DNA of 15,234 nucleotides from Ruminococcus sp. 210702-SL.1.03. GTDB lineage: Bacteria; Bacillota; Clostridia; Oscillospirales; Ruminococcaceae. Within the stretch, counting starts at the first letter, position 1. The number at the start of each line of letters is the position of its first letter. The stretch lies in assembly GCF_020559915.1 (NCBI RefSeq), contig NZ_JAJCLZ010000035.1, forward strand, positions 1 through 15,234, in the 5' to 3' direction. The notes under the pieces are model-generated. The model did no database searches and was not told where the DNA came from. It was given only the letters and a program-made list of their open reading frames with translations. The position numbers were made by a program, and so were the translations under genes. Of the stretch, positions 6,022 to 13,048 are shown in pieces.

Positions 6022-7154
6022 ATTTTTTCCTCCTGATCGCTGATCGAATCATTTGTATGTATATTTATTTCGGGACGCTTATCGTCGGCCGGAATAAGTA
6101 TCGGTTTGCCCGGCGGCTTGTACACTAAACCGCCTAATATCTCGTTAAATCTCTTCTTGCCAAGCTCAGAGGTCATCGCCGTGATGCCTTTGAGCTTTTT
6201 TTCGTATGGTTCGTATCCTGCCGCTTCAACTGCTTTTGCGGCGGCCGTTTCGTCCGTGTATTTTCGTGCAGACCGCCCCTCTGCAAGCTTGAAGCCGCTG
6301 TATCTTGTGCCGGCAAGCGCCTGCTTTAGTGCATAGTCTTTCACGTCATTCGCCCATGAAACTAAGTTGTCTAAGCTGGGAAGTATCTCCGCTGCGTCAT
6401 CATCGCTCAGATGAGCAGGGTCAGCAAATTCGTACTTTGCAAGCTCCATGTTCTGTTCCGCCCTCGTCTTGCAGAAAGCCTTGACGGCGCAGAAGCGGCA
6501 GTGTTCTCCCGCAGCGTACTCGCCCTCGCCTGCGTATGCAAGCTTTGCGGCGGGTGCCAAGACCTCGTCTGCCCATGTGAGAAGCTCAGAAACGCTCATC
6601 TCATAACTGCTGATGTTTTCTCTTCTTGGCTGAAATATCGAAAGCCTTATTTTGTCTGTTCGGTAAAGCGTATCGAAAGTATCCACCGCACCGAGCGCAT
6701 AGCACATAAGCTGAGAGTTCCTTTCGGCGGAAACGAGGACACCCGTTCCGTACTTGAAGTCAATGATGTGTATAAGCCCATCTGCTGCGATAACGCAGTC
6801 GCCTGTTCCGAAACCATCGGGGACCCAGCGGCTGAGATCAAGCCGCTGTTCCACGCCGACAAATACATCACCGCCGATCTTCTTTGCTTCTGCTATCTTA
6901 GTCATAACAAAGCCGCAGTAGTCCTCGGCATGATACTGCATCTCGGCGTCATAGTGCTCAAGCGAGCCTGTCGGGTCAGCCGCATCTCTTCCAAGTGCTT
7001 TTAGAACGAGGTGTTCGCAGAGAGTATGTGCCTCGCTGCCGAGCTTTGCGTATTCACTCGGCGTGTCGGCAGCGTTTTCACATTCTTTAGCTGACTTTGT
7101 GCAGGCTATCCAGCGTGCGCTTGCTGAGGCGGAAAGGTACGCGTGCTTACTCAT
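6018..7154 (-). CDS. DUF2800 family PD-(D/E)XK nuclease with Fe-S cysteine staple
   Basis: A 378-residue protein of the DUF2800 family, related to RecB/Cas4-type nucleases. Visible nuclease motifs: GTGDC with D119, then IDFKYG with D132 and K134, then QLMCY (Q148, Y152). One cysteine near the N-terminus (C18) and three after the nuclease core (C219, C222, C228, spacing x2 and x5) match the four-cysteine Fe-S arrangement of AddB and Cas4, in which the cluster ties the two ends of the nuclease domain. A role in end processing or recombination during phage replication is inferred from this and from its neighbours. The start ATG lies 8 nt inside the preceding gene and the stop overlaps the DUF2815 start, so expression is coupled. 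The C-terminal 130 residues are rich in Ala, Lys and Glu and show no motif I recognise. Confidence 0.87.
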   Translation of the reverse strand: MSKHAYLSASASARWIACTKSAKECENAADTPSEYAKLGSEAHTLCEHLVLKALGRDAADPTGSLEHYDAEMQYHAEDYCGFVMTKIAEAKKIGGDVFVGVEQRLDLSRWVPDGFGTGDCVIAADGLIHIIDFKYGTGVLVSAERNSQLMCYALGAVDTFDTLYRTDKIRLSIFQPRRENISSYEMSVSELLTWADEVLAPAAKLAYAGEGEYAAGEHCRFCAVKAFCKTRAEQNMELAKYEFADPAHLSDDDAAEILPSLDNLVSWANDVKDYALKQALAGTRYSGFKLAEGRSARKYTDETAAAKAVEAAGYEPYEKKLKGITAMTSELGKKRFNEILGGLVYKPPGKPILIPADDKRPEINIHTNDSISDQEEKI

Positions 7155-7476
7155 TGCCCGCCGCCTTTTCGGTAAGCTTGCTAAGCTCTTCTACTACCGC
7201 GGGATAGTCCTCGGGCGAGATAGCTGTGAAATTTTTGCCGAAACGGTTTACTATCTGCTTCACCTCTGCCTTGAAGCCCCCAGCGGTTTTTGCGGCGAGC
7301 ATGCCACGCACCTTTTCGGCGGAGAGCTTTTCTTCTTTCGGCTGCGGTTTTGCCTCAGCGTCGGCTGCGCTTTCTGCCCTGAGTGCTGCGGCGACCATTG
7401 CCGCGCTTTTGCTCAAAGCCTCAAAGGCTTCTTTCAGCACAGCGGTATCTGCATTTTTCACTGCATTTTCCTCCAT
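7147..7476 (-). CDS. Small Ala/Lys/Glu-rich phage protein of the replication operon
   Basis: A 109-residue hypothetical protein. The first half is helical and low-complexity (Ala, Glu, Lys), the second contains a compact conserved-looking segment (KAEVKQIVNRFGKNFTAISPEDYPAVVEEL). Small proteins of this type commonly precede DUF2800 genes in clostridial phages and are sometimes labelled rRNA biogenesis protein Rrp5-like; I would not read that as function. It overlaps the upstream gene by 56 nt and the DUF2800 gene by 8 nt, which supports a coupled operon. The ATG at 7476 has no strong ribosome binding site, so it probably depends on translation of the gene before it. Confidence 0.7.
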   Translation of the reverse strand: MEENAVKNADTAVLKEAFEALSKSAAMVAAALRAESAADAEAKPQPKEEKLSAEKVRGMLAAKTAGGFKAEVKQIVNRFGKNFTAISPEDYPAVVEELSKLTEKAAGNE

Positions 7477-7603
7477 TCATCTTTTCATAGTTTTTCATTG
7501 TCATTGCCAGCTCGGCGGCGGTCTCGCTGATGTGGATAAAAACTGCCGACATCTCAGCAAGCATTTTCGCCTCGCTGTATTCTGCATGTTTGTTTTTTGC
7601 CAT
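7421..7603 (-). CDS. Small first protein of the leftward operon
   Basis: A 60-residue hypothetical protein, first in the leftward operon. The ATG at 7603 follows AAGGTGAT by a suitable distance, and the gene lies just left of the divergent control region, so it is probably real despite its size. The N-terminal 45 residues look like one long amphipathic helix (AEYSEAKMLAEMSAVFIHIS onward); the C-terminus is basic with three cysteines (CSEKCRYRC). It ends within the next gene in another frame (56-nt overlap). No family recognised; a small replication accessory or regulator is a guess from position. Confidence 0.6.
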   Translation of the reverse strand: MAKNKHAEYSEAKMLAEMSAVFIHISETAAELAMTMKNYEKMNGGKCSEKCRYRCAERSL

Positions 7604-7620
7604 TTCGTATCACCTTCTTT

Positions 7621-7662
7621 CCCTTCACTATATAGCGGACATTTTTAGGCATATTTTATAAC
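7621..7662 (+). promoter_or_regulatory. Rightward early promoter with conserved box, copy 1
   Basis: A ~21-bp box (7621-7641, starting CCCTTCACTATATAG and ending CGGACA) overlaps the -35 position; 15 bp further lies TATAAC (7657-7662). The same box and spacing occur at 7707-7748 and, reversed, at 7769-7811. It points toward the primase-helicase operon. Confidence 0.6.
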
Positions 7663-7706
7663 ATCTTTCAGAAAAAATTTCTGTGCCTTATCGTCGCGCC
7701 ATTTCT

Positions 7707-7748
7707 CCCCTCACTATATTAAGGACATTTAAAGGCGATTTTTATAAT
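7707..7748 (+). promoter_or_regulatory. Rightward early promoter with conserved box, copy 2
   Basis: The box CCCCTCACTATATTA plus AGGACA (7707-7727) is followed after exactly 15 bp by a perfect TATAAT (7743-7748). Of the three copies it has the best -10 and most likely drives the operon starting at 7900. The short spacer and long conserved box suggest a regulator bound over the -35. Confidence 0.65.
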
Positions 7749-7771
7749 GCGAAAAAAATTTTTTATTCGGT
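7749..7771. repeat. AT-rich near-palindrome between divergent promoters
   Basis: CGAAAAAAA and TTTTTTATTCG form an almost symmetrical AT-rich element midway between the rightward and leftward promoters. It may help melting or bending, or form part of an operator; nothing more specific is visible. Confidence 0.3.
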
Positions 7772-7811
7772 ATAAAAAAGAGTGAAAAATGTCCGTTATA
7801 TGGTAAGGGGG
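7769..7811 (-). promoter_or_regulatory. Leftward early promoter with conserved box, copy 3
   Basis: Reading leftward from 7811, the box CCCCTTACCATATAA ends in CGGACA (7795-7790), and 15 bp further lies TATACC (7774-7769). Box and spacing equal the two rightward copies. It probably drives the operon from 7603 to 3388, giving coordinate control of both replication operons. Confidence 0.6.
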
Positions 7812-7847
7812 GAGAATACTATAAAAAAGCAAAGGCGGTGAGAAGTT

Positions 7848-7931
7848 TTGAGATATTTGATGTATAAGGCGTTTGCAGAAAAGAAGGAGGCTGAGATGAA
7901 TGGAACTGAAACTTTGCGTTTCAGATGTTAA
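7848..7931 (+). CDS. Possible 27-codon ORF before the primase-helicase gene
   Basis: A TTG (7848) or ATG (7860) frame behind a GGCGGTGAG stretch runs to TAA at 7929-7931, encoding MRYLMYKAFAEKKEAEMNGT and seven more residues. It overlaps the start of the primase-helicase gene. It could provide translational coupling, or be chance; the downstream gene has its own good AAGGAGG. Confidence 0.2.
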   Translation: MRYLMYKAFAEKKEAEMNGTETLRFRC

Positions 7932-10176
7932 GGGCGTTTGCACAAACTGCGTTTATCCTTATGAAGTCACGGCGACTTCCTCCGATGAGCTGAAAAAAGC
8001 TGTGCAGTTTGACCACGTCTGCGCTGTGTATAAGAACCATTACAGGGCAAACGATAAGTTTTTGTCCTCGCAGTGTATTCCGATGGACTGCGATAATGAC
8101 CACACCGATGACCCGAACGAATGGGTAACTCCCGAAGCGCTTGAAAACGAGTTCGCCGATGTGAAATACGCTGTTACATACAGCCGCAATCACATGAAAG
8201 TTAAGGGGCGCGTTTCGGCGAGGCCGCGGTTTCATGTTTACTTTGAGATACCCGAAATGAAAGACCCCGACGCTTACTCTAAGCTGAAAGAACGTATCAG
8301 CGAAGATTATCCGTTTTTCGATGCGGGCGCTTTGGGGGCTGCAAGGTTCATCTTCGGCTGTGACGGCGGAGATGTTATATGGCATGACGGAACGACAACG
8401 ATAGATAAGCTTATCACAAAAAACAACTTCGGCACAAGCAGCGCCGCTATTCCCGCGGGAGCAAGAAATTCTACCCTAAGCCGCTTTGCGGGGCGTGTGG
8501 TAAAGCGTTACGGTCACGGCGATGACGCTTATCGTATTTTTATGCAGGAAGCGGAAAAGTGCGACCCTCCGCTCGGGCAGGACGAGCTTGGACGTATTTG
8601 GGATTCGGCAGGGAAGTTTGAGAAAAAGGTATCTTCTCAGTCGGGATACATTCCGCCGTCGAGTTTTAACGCGGCTGTACCCTATGCGCCTGCGGGAAGT
8701 TTGAAGCCGAGCGACTTTTCTGACATTGGGCAGGCGAAGGTGCTTGCAAATGTTTATGGCAATGAGCTTAAATTCAACCCCGCTACTGATTATCTCAGAT
8801 ATAACGGTATCTTTTGGGAGGAGTCGAAAGAGGCGGCGGTAGGAGCCTGCGAGGAATTTTTAGATCTTCAGCTTGCTGACGCTCAGCTTTGCGTTATGCT
8901 TACGCAGCAGGATCTGCTGAACTCGGGGCTTGACCCGAGCATTATAAAAGCGGGCGGAAAAAAGGTGACGGCGACTTTAAGCAACAGCCAGTACGAGCTG
9001 TATCAGAGATACCTTGATGCCGCGGCATATGCGGCTTTTGTGATGAAGCGGCGTGACTACAAGTTCATAAGGTCTGCGCTCGATTCGGCAAGACCTATGG
9101 TAAGCATAGATTTTGAGGAGCTTGATAAAAACGAGTTCCTGCTGAACACACCATTTTCTACATACGACCTCAGACTTGGAATGGCGGGCAGGCAGGAACA
9201 TAGTTCGGAAGACCTTATTACAAAAGTGACATTGACAGAGCCGGGCGACGACGGCGAGGATATTTGGCTCGATACATTGGATAAGACCTTTTTAGGTGAT
9301 AAGGAGCTTATCGATTACGTTCAGGAAGTAGTGGGGCTTGCGGCTGTCGGCAAAGTTTACGTTGAGGCACTGATAATTGCTTACGGCGAGGGCAGGAACG
9401 GAAAATCAACGTTTTGGAATTCGATCTCGAAAGTTTTAGGCACATATTCGGGCAATCTTTCGGCAGATACACTTACAGTAGGCTGTAAGAGAAATGTCAA
9501 GCCGGAAATGGCGGAAACAAAGGGCAAGCGCCTTATAATCGCGGCGGAGCTCGACGAGGGTACAAGGCTCAACACTTCGGTGGTAAAACAGCTTTGCAGC
9601 ACCGACCAGATCTTTGCGGAGAAAAAGTATAAAGCACCTGCGGCTTTCACACCTTCGCATACCGTAGTGCTTTACACAAATCACCTTCCTAGGGTCGGTG
9701 CAAATGACGCGGGAACATGGCGCAGGCTTATCGTTATCCCATTCAACGCAAAATTCGAGGGCAGTGCAGACCGCAAGAATTTTACCGAAACGCTTGTAAT
9801 GCAGGCAGGCTCTGCGATACTCAAATGGATAATAGAGGGCGCGTGCAAGGTGATAAGCCACGGCTTTCATATCTCTCAGCCTAAGCTTGTTACTGAAGCT
9901 ATCAATGAGTATCATCAAAAGAATGACTGGCTGGGAATGTTCCTTGAGGACTGCTGCGAGGTGGACGCATCATATGAGGAAAAGTCGGGTGAGCTTTATC
10001 AGGAATACCGCAGTTACACGGTCAGAATGGGTGAGTTTACCAGAGGCAACGTAGACTTTTACTCAGCGCTTGACTTAGCGGGCTTTGGCAGGAGAAGAAA
10101 GAAAACGGGAAACTACATCGTAGGACTCAGACTTAAAACAGCTTTTGCGGCTGATGAGGCAGAGGAGGATAGTTAA
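7900..10176 (+). CDS. Phage primase-helicase (AEP primase + SF3 D5-like helicase)
   Basis: A 758-residue replication initiator of the phage/plasmid P4-type primase-helicase group (also labelled virulence-associated E or DUF5906). The N-terminus is an archaeo-eukaryotic-type primase: DCD at 63-65 as the metal-binding motif, RPRFHVYF at 108-115 and AARFIFG at 147-153. A PriCT-like linker follows (about 185-240), then a D5_N-like region, then an SF3 helicase: Walker A GEGRNGKST (496-504, K502), Walker B about 543-553 (AAELDE), sensor 1 N594 in LYTNHLP, and arginine finger in TWRRL (R608/R609). It would melt the phage origin and lay primers for the polymerase encoded on the other arm. The ATG at 7900 follows AAGGAGG by 9 nt. 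It is first in the rightward operon, driven by the promoters at 7621-7748. All key residues are present; full length for the family. Confidence 0.92.
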   Translation: MELKLCVSDVKGVCTNCVYPYEVTATSSDELKKAVQFDHVCAVYKNHYRANDKFLSSQCIPMDCDNDHTDDPNEWVTPEALENEFADVKYAVTYSRNHMKVKGRVSARPRFHVYFEIPEMKDPDAYSKLKERISEDYPFFDAGALGAARFIFGCDGGDVIWHDGTTTIDKLITKNNFGTSSAAIPAGARNSTLSRFAGRVVKRYGHGDDAYRIFMQEAEKCDPPLGQDELGRIWDSAGKFEKKVSSQSGYIPPSSFNAAVPYAPAGSLKPSDFSDIGQAKVLANVYGNELKFNPATDYLRYNGIFWEESKEAAVGACEEFLDLQLADAQLCVMLTQQDLLNSGLDPSIIKAGGKKVTATLSNSQYELYQRYLDAAAYAAFVMKRRDYKFIRSALDSARPMVSIDFEELDKNEFLLNTPFSTYDLRLGMAGRQEHSSEDLITKVTLTEPGDDGEDIWLDTLDKTFLGDKELIDYVQEVVGLAAVGKVYVEALIIAYGEGRNGKSTFWNSISKVLGTYSGNLSADTLTVGCKRNVKPEMAETKGKRLIIAAELDEGTRLNTSVVKQLCSTDQIFAEKKYKAPAAFTPSHTVVLYTNHLPRVGANDAGTWRRLIVIPFNAKFEGSADRKNFTETLVMQAGSAILKWIIEGACKVISHGFHISQPKLVTEAINEYHQKNDWLGMFLEDCCEVDASYEEKSGELYQEYRSYTVRMGEFTRGNVDFYSALDLAGFGRRRKKTGNYIVGLRLKTAFAADEAEEDS

Positions 10177-10195
10177 AAATTTGAGGGTAAAAGCG

Positions 10196-10302
10196 TGAGT
10201 GGTGGAAGCGGTGGAACTGCTGACAGTAAAGTCTGTATAGCTGATAAAAAGAATTGATCTATATAAGCTTTACGAAATGTGTTCCACACCCTCCACCACT
10301 CA
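10196..10302. repeat. Large nested inverted repeat downstream of the primase-helicase gene
   Basis: Outer arms of 22 nt (10196-10217 and 10281-10302) pair at 19 of 22 positions, beginning TGAGTGGTGGA and closing with GTGGAAC/GTTCCAC. Inside, GTAAAG (10226-10231) pairs with CTTTAC (10268-10273) and TATAG (10236-10240) with CTATA (10259-10263), separated by symmetrical 4-nt internal loops. The 5' arm also repeats GGTGGAA. No ORF of note covers it. It could be a structured RNA, an origin or protein-binding cruciform, or a weak terminator (a T run follows at 10315-10319, 12 nt after the stem). Confidence 0.7.
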
Positions 10303-10320
10303 GCTGATAACCTCGTTTTT

Positions 10321-10371
10321 GTAATGGGCATTACTTTCCTGAATGAAAAATGACATACATAAGCGACATAC
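10321..10371. promoter_or_regulatory. Operator-like short repeats before the VRR-NUC gene
   Basis: GTAATG and CATTAC flank a GG centre (10321-10334), and GACATAC occurs twice (10352-10358 and 10365-10371, 13 bp apart). They precede the ribosome binding site AGGAG of the gene at 10399. No clear -35/-10 pair is seen; regulator binding is a guess. Confidence 0.25.
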
Positions 10372-10398
10372 CTAAAAATTTGGTGAGAGGAGAACAAT

Positions 10399-10680
10399 AT
10401 GAGAGAAAAAGAAATAGAGCAGAAATTAGTGCGTGAGGTGAAACGCCGCGGCGGCATTTGCCCGAAGTTTGTTTCGCCCGGAGCTAACGGAATGCCCGAC
10501 AGAATAGTTTTTCTGCGTGATGAGTGCATGGCCTTTGCAGAGGTGAAGTCGCCCGGCAAAAAGCCGCGTGCATTGCAGGCAAAAAGGCACAGCGACCTCA
10601 GAAAGCTGGGGTACAAGGTATTTGTGATAGATGACGCAAAACAGATAGCAAAGATGATAAAAGAAATAGAGGCGAAGTAA
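10399..10680 (+). CDS. VRR-NUC domain nuclease
   Basis: A 93-residue protein consisting only of a VRR-NUC domain, a PD-(D/E)XK nuclease subtype that in phages resolves or cleaves branched DNA. Visible motifs: SPGANGMPDRIV with D34, AEVKSPG with E48 and K50, and the following Q60 and R63 of the core, then a terminal helix. Stand-alone VRR-NUC proteins of this length are common next to SNF2 helicases in Firmicute phages, and here the SNF2 gene starts 1 nt after the stop. The ATG follows AGGAG by a normal distance. A joint role with the helicase in processing replication or recombination intermediates is inferred from this fixed pairing. Confidence 0.9.
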   Translation: MREKEIEQKLVREVKRRGGICPKFVSPGANGMPDRIVFLRDECMAFAEVKSPGKKPRALQAKRHSDLRKLGYKVFVIDDAKQIAKMIKEIEAK

Positions 10681-10681
10681 A

Positions 10682-12070
10682 ATGTTGACAAAAGAACAGT
10701 TACATGAATATCAGAGATACTGCATCGAGTTTATCAAAAAGAACCCTGCGGTATTGCTCATACTTGAAATGGGGCTTGGCAAAACGATAATCTCGCTGAC
10801 AGCCATAGAGGAGCTTATGTTTGAAAGCTTTGAAGTAAATAAAGTGCTGATAATAGCGCCGCTCAGAGTTGCAAGAGATGTATGGCCTGAGGAGATACGC
10901 GGCTGGAGCCATGTAAAAGACCTGCGCTGTTCGGTGATTCTCGGCAAAAAAGAAGCCAGAACGGAAGCTTTAAATGCCGATGCGGATATTTACATAATCA
11001 ATCGTGAGAACTTACAGTGGCTTGTTGAAGAGCTTGAAAAGAGCCATACGCCATGGCCCTTTGATATGGCAGTGATAGACGAACTCAGTTCATTTAAGAA
11101 TTGCAGGTCGAAAAGATACAGAGCGCTGAACAAGGTGTGTCCATTCATCAGCAGGATAGTTGGTTTGACCGGTACGCCCTCGAGCAACGGACTTATGGAT
11201 CTTTGGAGCGAGGTACGCCTTACCGACGGCGGAAAACGTCTTGGCAAATACATCGGGAGATTCAGAGAGCAGTATTTCAAGGTCGGTGACATGAACCCGT
11301 ACACAGGTGAGGTCTATAATTACATTCCCTTGCCGGGCGCAGAGGAGGAGATCTACAAAAAGATAGGGGATATTACGGTATCAATGAAGTCGCTTGATTA
11401 CCTTGAAATGCCTGAGTGCATCAATATCAGGCACGAGGTGGAAATAAACGGTAAGGAGAGAAAGCTTTATAATTCGCTGAAAAACAATATGATCTTACAG
11501 CTTGGCGGAAATAATATCTGCGCAGAAAATGCGGCGGTGCTTTCGGGAAAGCTGCAGCAGATGGCGAATGGCGCGATATACGATGAGAATAAAGAGATCA
11601 TAAATATCCACGAAAGAAAGCTAGATATGCTCGAAGACCTTGTGGAGCAGTCGAATGGGCAGTCGGTGCTTATCGCATACTGGTATCAGCATGACAGGAC
11701 AAGGATCGCAGAAAGGCTGAAAAAAGCGGGGTATGAGCCGAGAGAGCTTAGATCGGAGCAGGATATTCTCGACTGGAACAGCGGCAGGATACAGACAGCC
11801 CTTATTTCGCCGGCATCAGCGGGTCATGGCTTGAATATTCAGAAGGGAGGGCATATCCTCGTATGGTTTTCGACGATCTGGTCGCTTGAGATGTTTCAGC
11901 AGACAAATGCGAGATTATGGCGGCAGGGGCAAAAAGACATCGTGACTATCCACCACATTATCTGCAAGGACACTATTGACGAAGACGTTTTAGACGCTTT
12001 GGAAAACAAGGACACCACGCAAAAGCGGCTGATTGACGCCGTAAAAGCAGATCTGGAGGTACAAAAATGA
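10682..12070 (+). CDS. SNF2-family DEAD/DEAH-type helicase
   Basis: A 462-residue SF2 ATPase of the SNF2 type. Domain 1: Walker A MGLGKT (K34, T35), motif Ia near IIAPLRVARD, motif II as DELS (133-136) in place of DEAH, and motif III LTGTPSSN (162-169). Domain 2: ISPASAGHGLNIQ (about 375-387, motif V) and QQTNARLWRQGQ (406-417, motif VI, R410 and R413 as arginine fingers). No extra domains, so it is the short phage form, probably a DNA translocase working with the VRR-NUC nuclease. It starts 1 nt after that gene and overlaps the next by 4 nt (ATGA), so all three are one translational unit. Its DNA substrate cannot be read from the sequence. Confidence 0.92.
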   Translation: MLTKEQLHEYQRYCIEFIKKNPAVLLILEMGLGKTIISLTAIEELMFESFEVNKVLIIAPLRVARDVWPEEIRGWSHVKDLRCSVILGKKEARTEALNADADIYIINRENLQWLVEELEKSHTPWPFDMAVIDELSSFKNCRSKRYRALNKVCPFISRIVGLTGTPSSNGLMDLWSEVRLTDGGKRLGKYIGRFREQYFKVGDMNPYTGEVYNYIPLPGAEEEIYKKIGDITVSMKSLDYLEMPECINIRHEVEINGKERKLYNSLKNNMILQLGGNNICAENAAVLSGKLQQMANGAIYDENKEIINIHERKLDMLEDLVEQSNGQSVLIAYWYQHDRTRIAERLKKAGYEPRELRSEQDILDWNSGRIQTALISPASAGHGLNIQKGGHILVWFSTIWSLEMFQQTNARLWRQGQKDIVTIHHIICKDTIDEDVLDALENKDTTQKRLIDAVKADLEVQK

Positions 12071-12480
12071 CAGCGAAAGAATACTTGAATCAAGCGTACA
12101 GACTCAACGAACGCATAGACTGCGACATTTCAGAACTTGAAAATTTGCGGGATATGTCGTCAAGAATATCCTCCTGCAATTTTGAGGAGCGTTTCAGCGG
12201 CACACGTTCCACCGAGCCACCGTTCGTGAGATACTTGGGCAAGATAGTCGATATGGAGCGGAAAATAAACGCCGAGATCGACCGGCTCGTTGACCTCAAA
12301 GCCGAGATCCGTACAGCTGTTGAGCAGGTCGAGAATATCAACGAGCGGCTTGTCCTGCAGTACAGATACATCGAGGGAATGACCTGGGAACGCATCGCAG
12401 AGCGGCTTTTTGCCGACCGCAGTACAGTTATCCGCTGGCATAGAAAAGCACTGAAAAACTTTGCCGTCCCCGAAAAGTGA
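12067..12480 (+). CDS. ArpU/RinA-like phage transcriptional regulator (DUF1492 type)
   Basis: A 137-residue protein with a long N-terminal helical region (about 1-95, coiled-coil-like, with EISELENL- and ERKINAEIDRL-type heptads) and a C-terminal HTH like sigma-70 region 4 (about 104-132, MTWERIAERLFADRSTVIRW). Proteins of this build end the early operon in many Gram-positive phages and activate late genes (RinA, ArpU and DUF1492 families). The ATG overlaps the SNF2 stop by 4 nt. Just after its stop lie two TTTGC half sites 10 bp apart, a perfect TATAAT and an intrinsic terminator (12486-12571), placing its probable target next to the gene. Activation of that site, or read-through of that terminator, is inferred. 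Confidence 0.82.
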   Translation: MTAKEYLNQAYRLNERIDCDISELENLRDMSSRISSCNFEERFSGTRSTEPPFVRYLGKIVDMERKINAEIDRLVDLKAEIRTAVEQVENINERLVLQYRYIEGMTWERIAERLFADRSTVIRWHRKALKNFAVPEK

Positions 12481-12485
12481 CACGG

Positions 12486-12529
12486 TTTGCCATTGTTTGC
12501 ACCGCCCCTAGTGTGATATACTGTATAAT
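12486..12529 (+). promoter_or_regulatory. Probable phage late promoter
   Basis: TATAAT at 12524-12529 has no proper -35 at 16-18 bp. Instead TTTGC is repeated at 12486-12490 and 12496-12500, one helical turn apart, the pattern of an activator-dependent promoter. It lies between the regulator gene and the packaging genes. Start near 12536. Confidence 0.5.
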
Positions 12530-12545
12530 AGAAAATATTGTGAAG

Positions 12546-12571
12546 AGCCTCGCTAAAATGCGGGGCTTTTT
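12546..12571 (+). terminator. Intrinsic terminator just after the late promoter
   Basis: AGCCTCGC and GCGGGGCT form an 8-bp stem (one G-U pair) around a 6-nt loop (12554-12559), followed by TTTTT. It would end the early rightward transcript, but it also sits about 10 nt after the start predicted from 12524-12529. Confidence 0.85.
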
Positions 12572-12588
12572 CTGTTGGAGATGAGATA

Positions 12589-12954
12589 ATGCCCACCAAA
12601 CCTGCACACCCTTGTGCTTACCCTAACTGTCCGAAACTTACGCATAGCCGCTACTGCGAGGAGCATACCAAGCTTGCCAACAAGCAGTACGAACGATACG
12701 GCAGAAAATACAGACCCAGCAAGCGTTACGGCAGAGCGTGGAAACGTATCCGTGACAACTATGCGGCGGCTCACCCATTGTGTGAGATGTGCCTACAGCA
12801 AGGACGTTACACACCTACCGAGCAGATACACCACAAACTGCCGCTCGCGCAGGGCGGAACTAACGATACGCAGAACTTGATGGCTCTGTGCAAGGCTTGT
12901 CATTCTAGGATACATTCGGAGATGGGGGATAGGTGGGGCGGTCGAAATCTCTAA
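12589..12954 (+). CDS. HNH endonuclease of the packaging module
   Basis: A 121-residue HNH endonuclease. An N-terminal zinc-binding knuckle (C9, C14, C23, H26) precedes a basic stretch; the HNH core has C65 and C68, then IHHKLPL (H81, H82), N96, and C101, C104, H105 and H109. The two CxxC pairs hold a structural zinc and the H-N-H residues bind the catalytic metal. HNH proteins encoded directly before the small terminase are known to take part in specific cutting of cos sites during phage DNA packaging. The ATG follows GGAG by 8 nt, directly after the promoter-terminator pair, so it is the first late gene. Stop TAA. No odd features. Confidence 0.92.
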   Translation: MPTKPAHPCAYPNCPKLTHSRYCEEHTKLANKQYERYGRKYRPSKRYGRAWKRIRDNYAAAHPLCEMCLQQGRYTPTEQIHHKLPLAQGGTNDTQNLMALCKACHSRIHSEMGDRWGGRNL

Positions 12955-13048
12955 AAGATACATTTTTTGTAACGGGCGCAGGGTGGCATACACAAAAAAG
13001 CCGGTTCAAACGGGGGATTAACCCCTAAGAAATTTTGGAGGTGAAATT
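12955..13048 (+). other. Gap between HNH and small terminase genes, possible cos region
   Basis: The 94-nt gap holds a T run, a short GGGG/CCCC hairpin (about 13014-13025) and the GGAGGTG ribosome binding site of the next gene. In phages with an HNH gene next to the terminase, the cos site often lies here. No cos sequence is recognised; this is positional inference. Confidence 0.2.

Noticed and set aside
7226..7648. Plus-strand 140-residue and overlapping 155-residue frames (7063-7530)
   Set aside because: They are antisense to the overlapping leftward genes, which have ribosome binding sites and fit the operon; composition reflects Ala/Lys-rich codons read backwards.
7621..7811. Reading the three boxes as a CRISPR array or simple origin iterons
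   Set aside because: Only three copies in mixed orientation with unequal distances, and each is tied to a -10 at the same spacing, which fits promoters better.
10173..10691. Minus-strand 172-residue frame over the VRR-NUC gene and the inverted repeat
   Set aside because: It is antisense to a clear VRR-NUC nuclease, lacks a ribosome binding site and has no recognisable motif.
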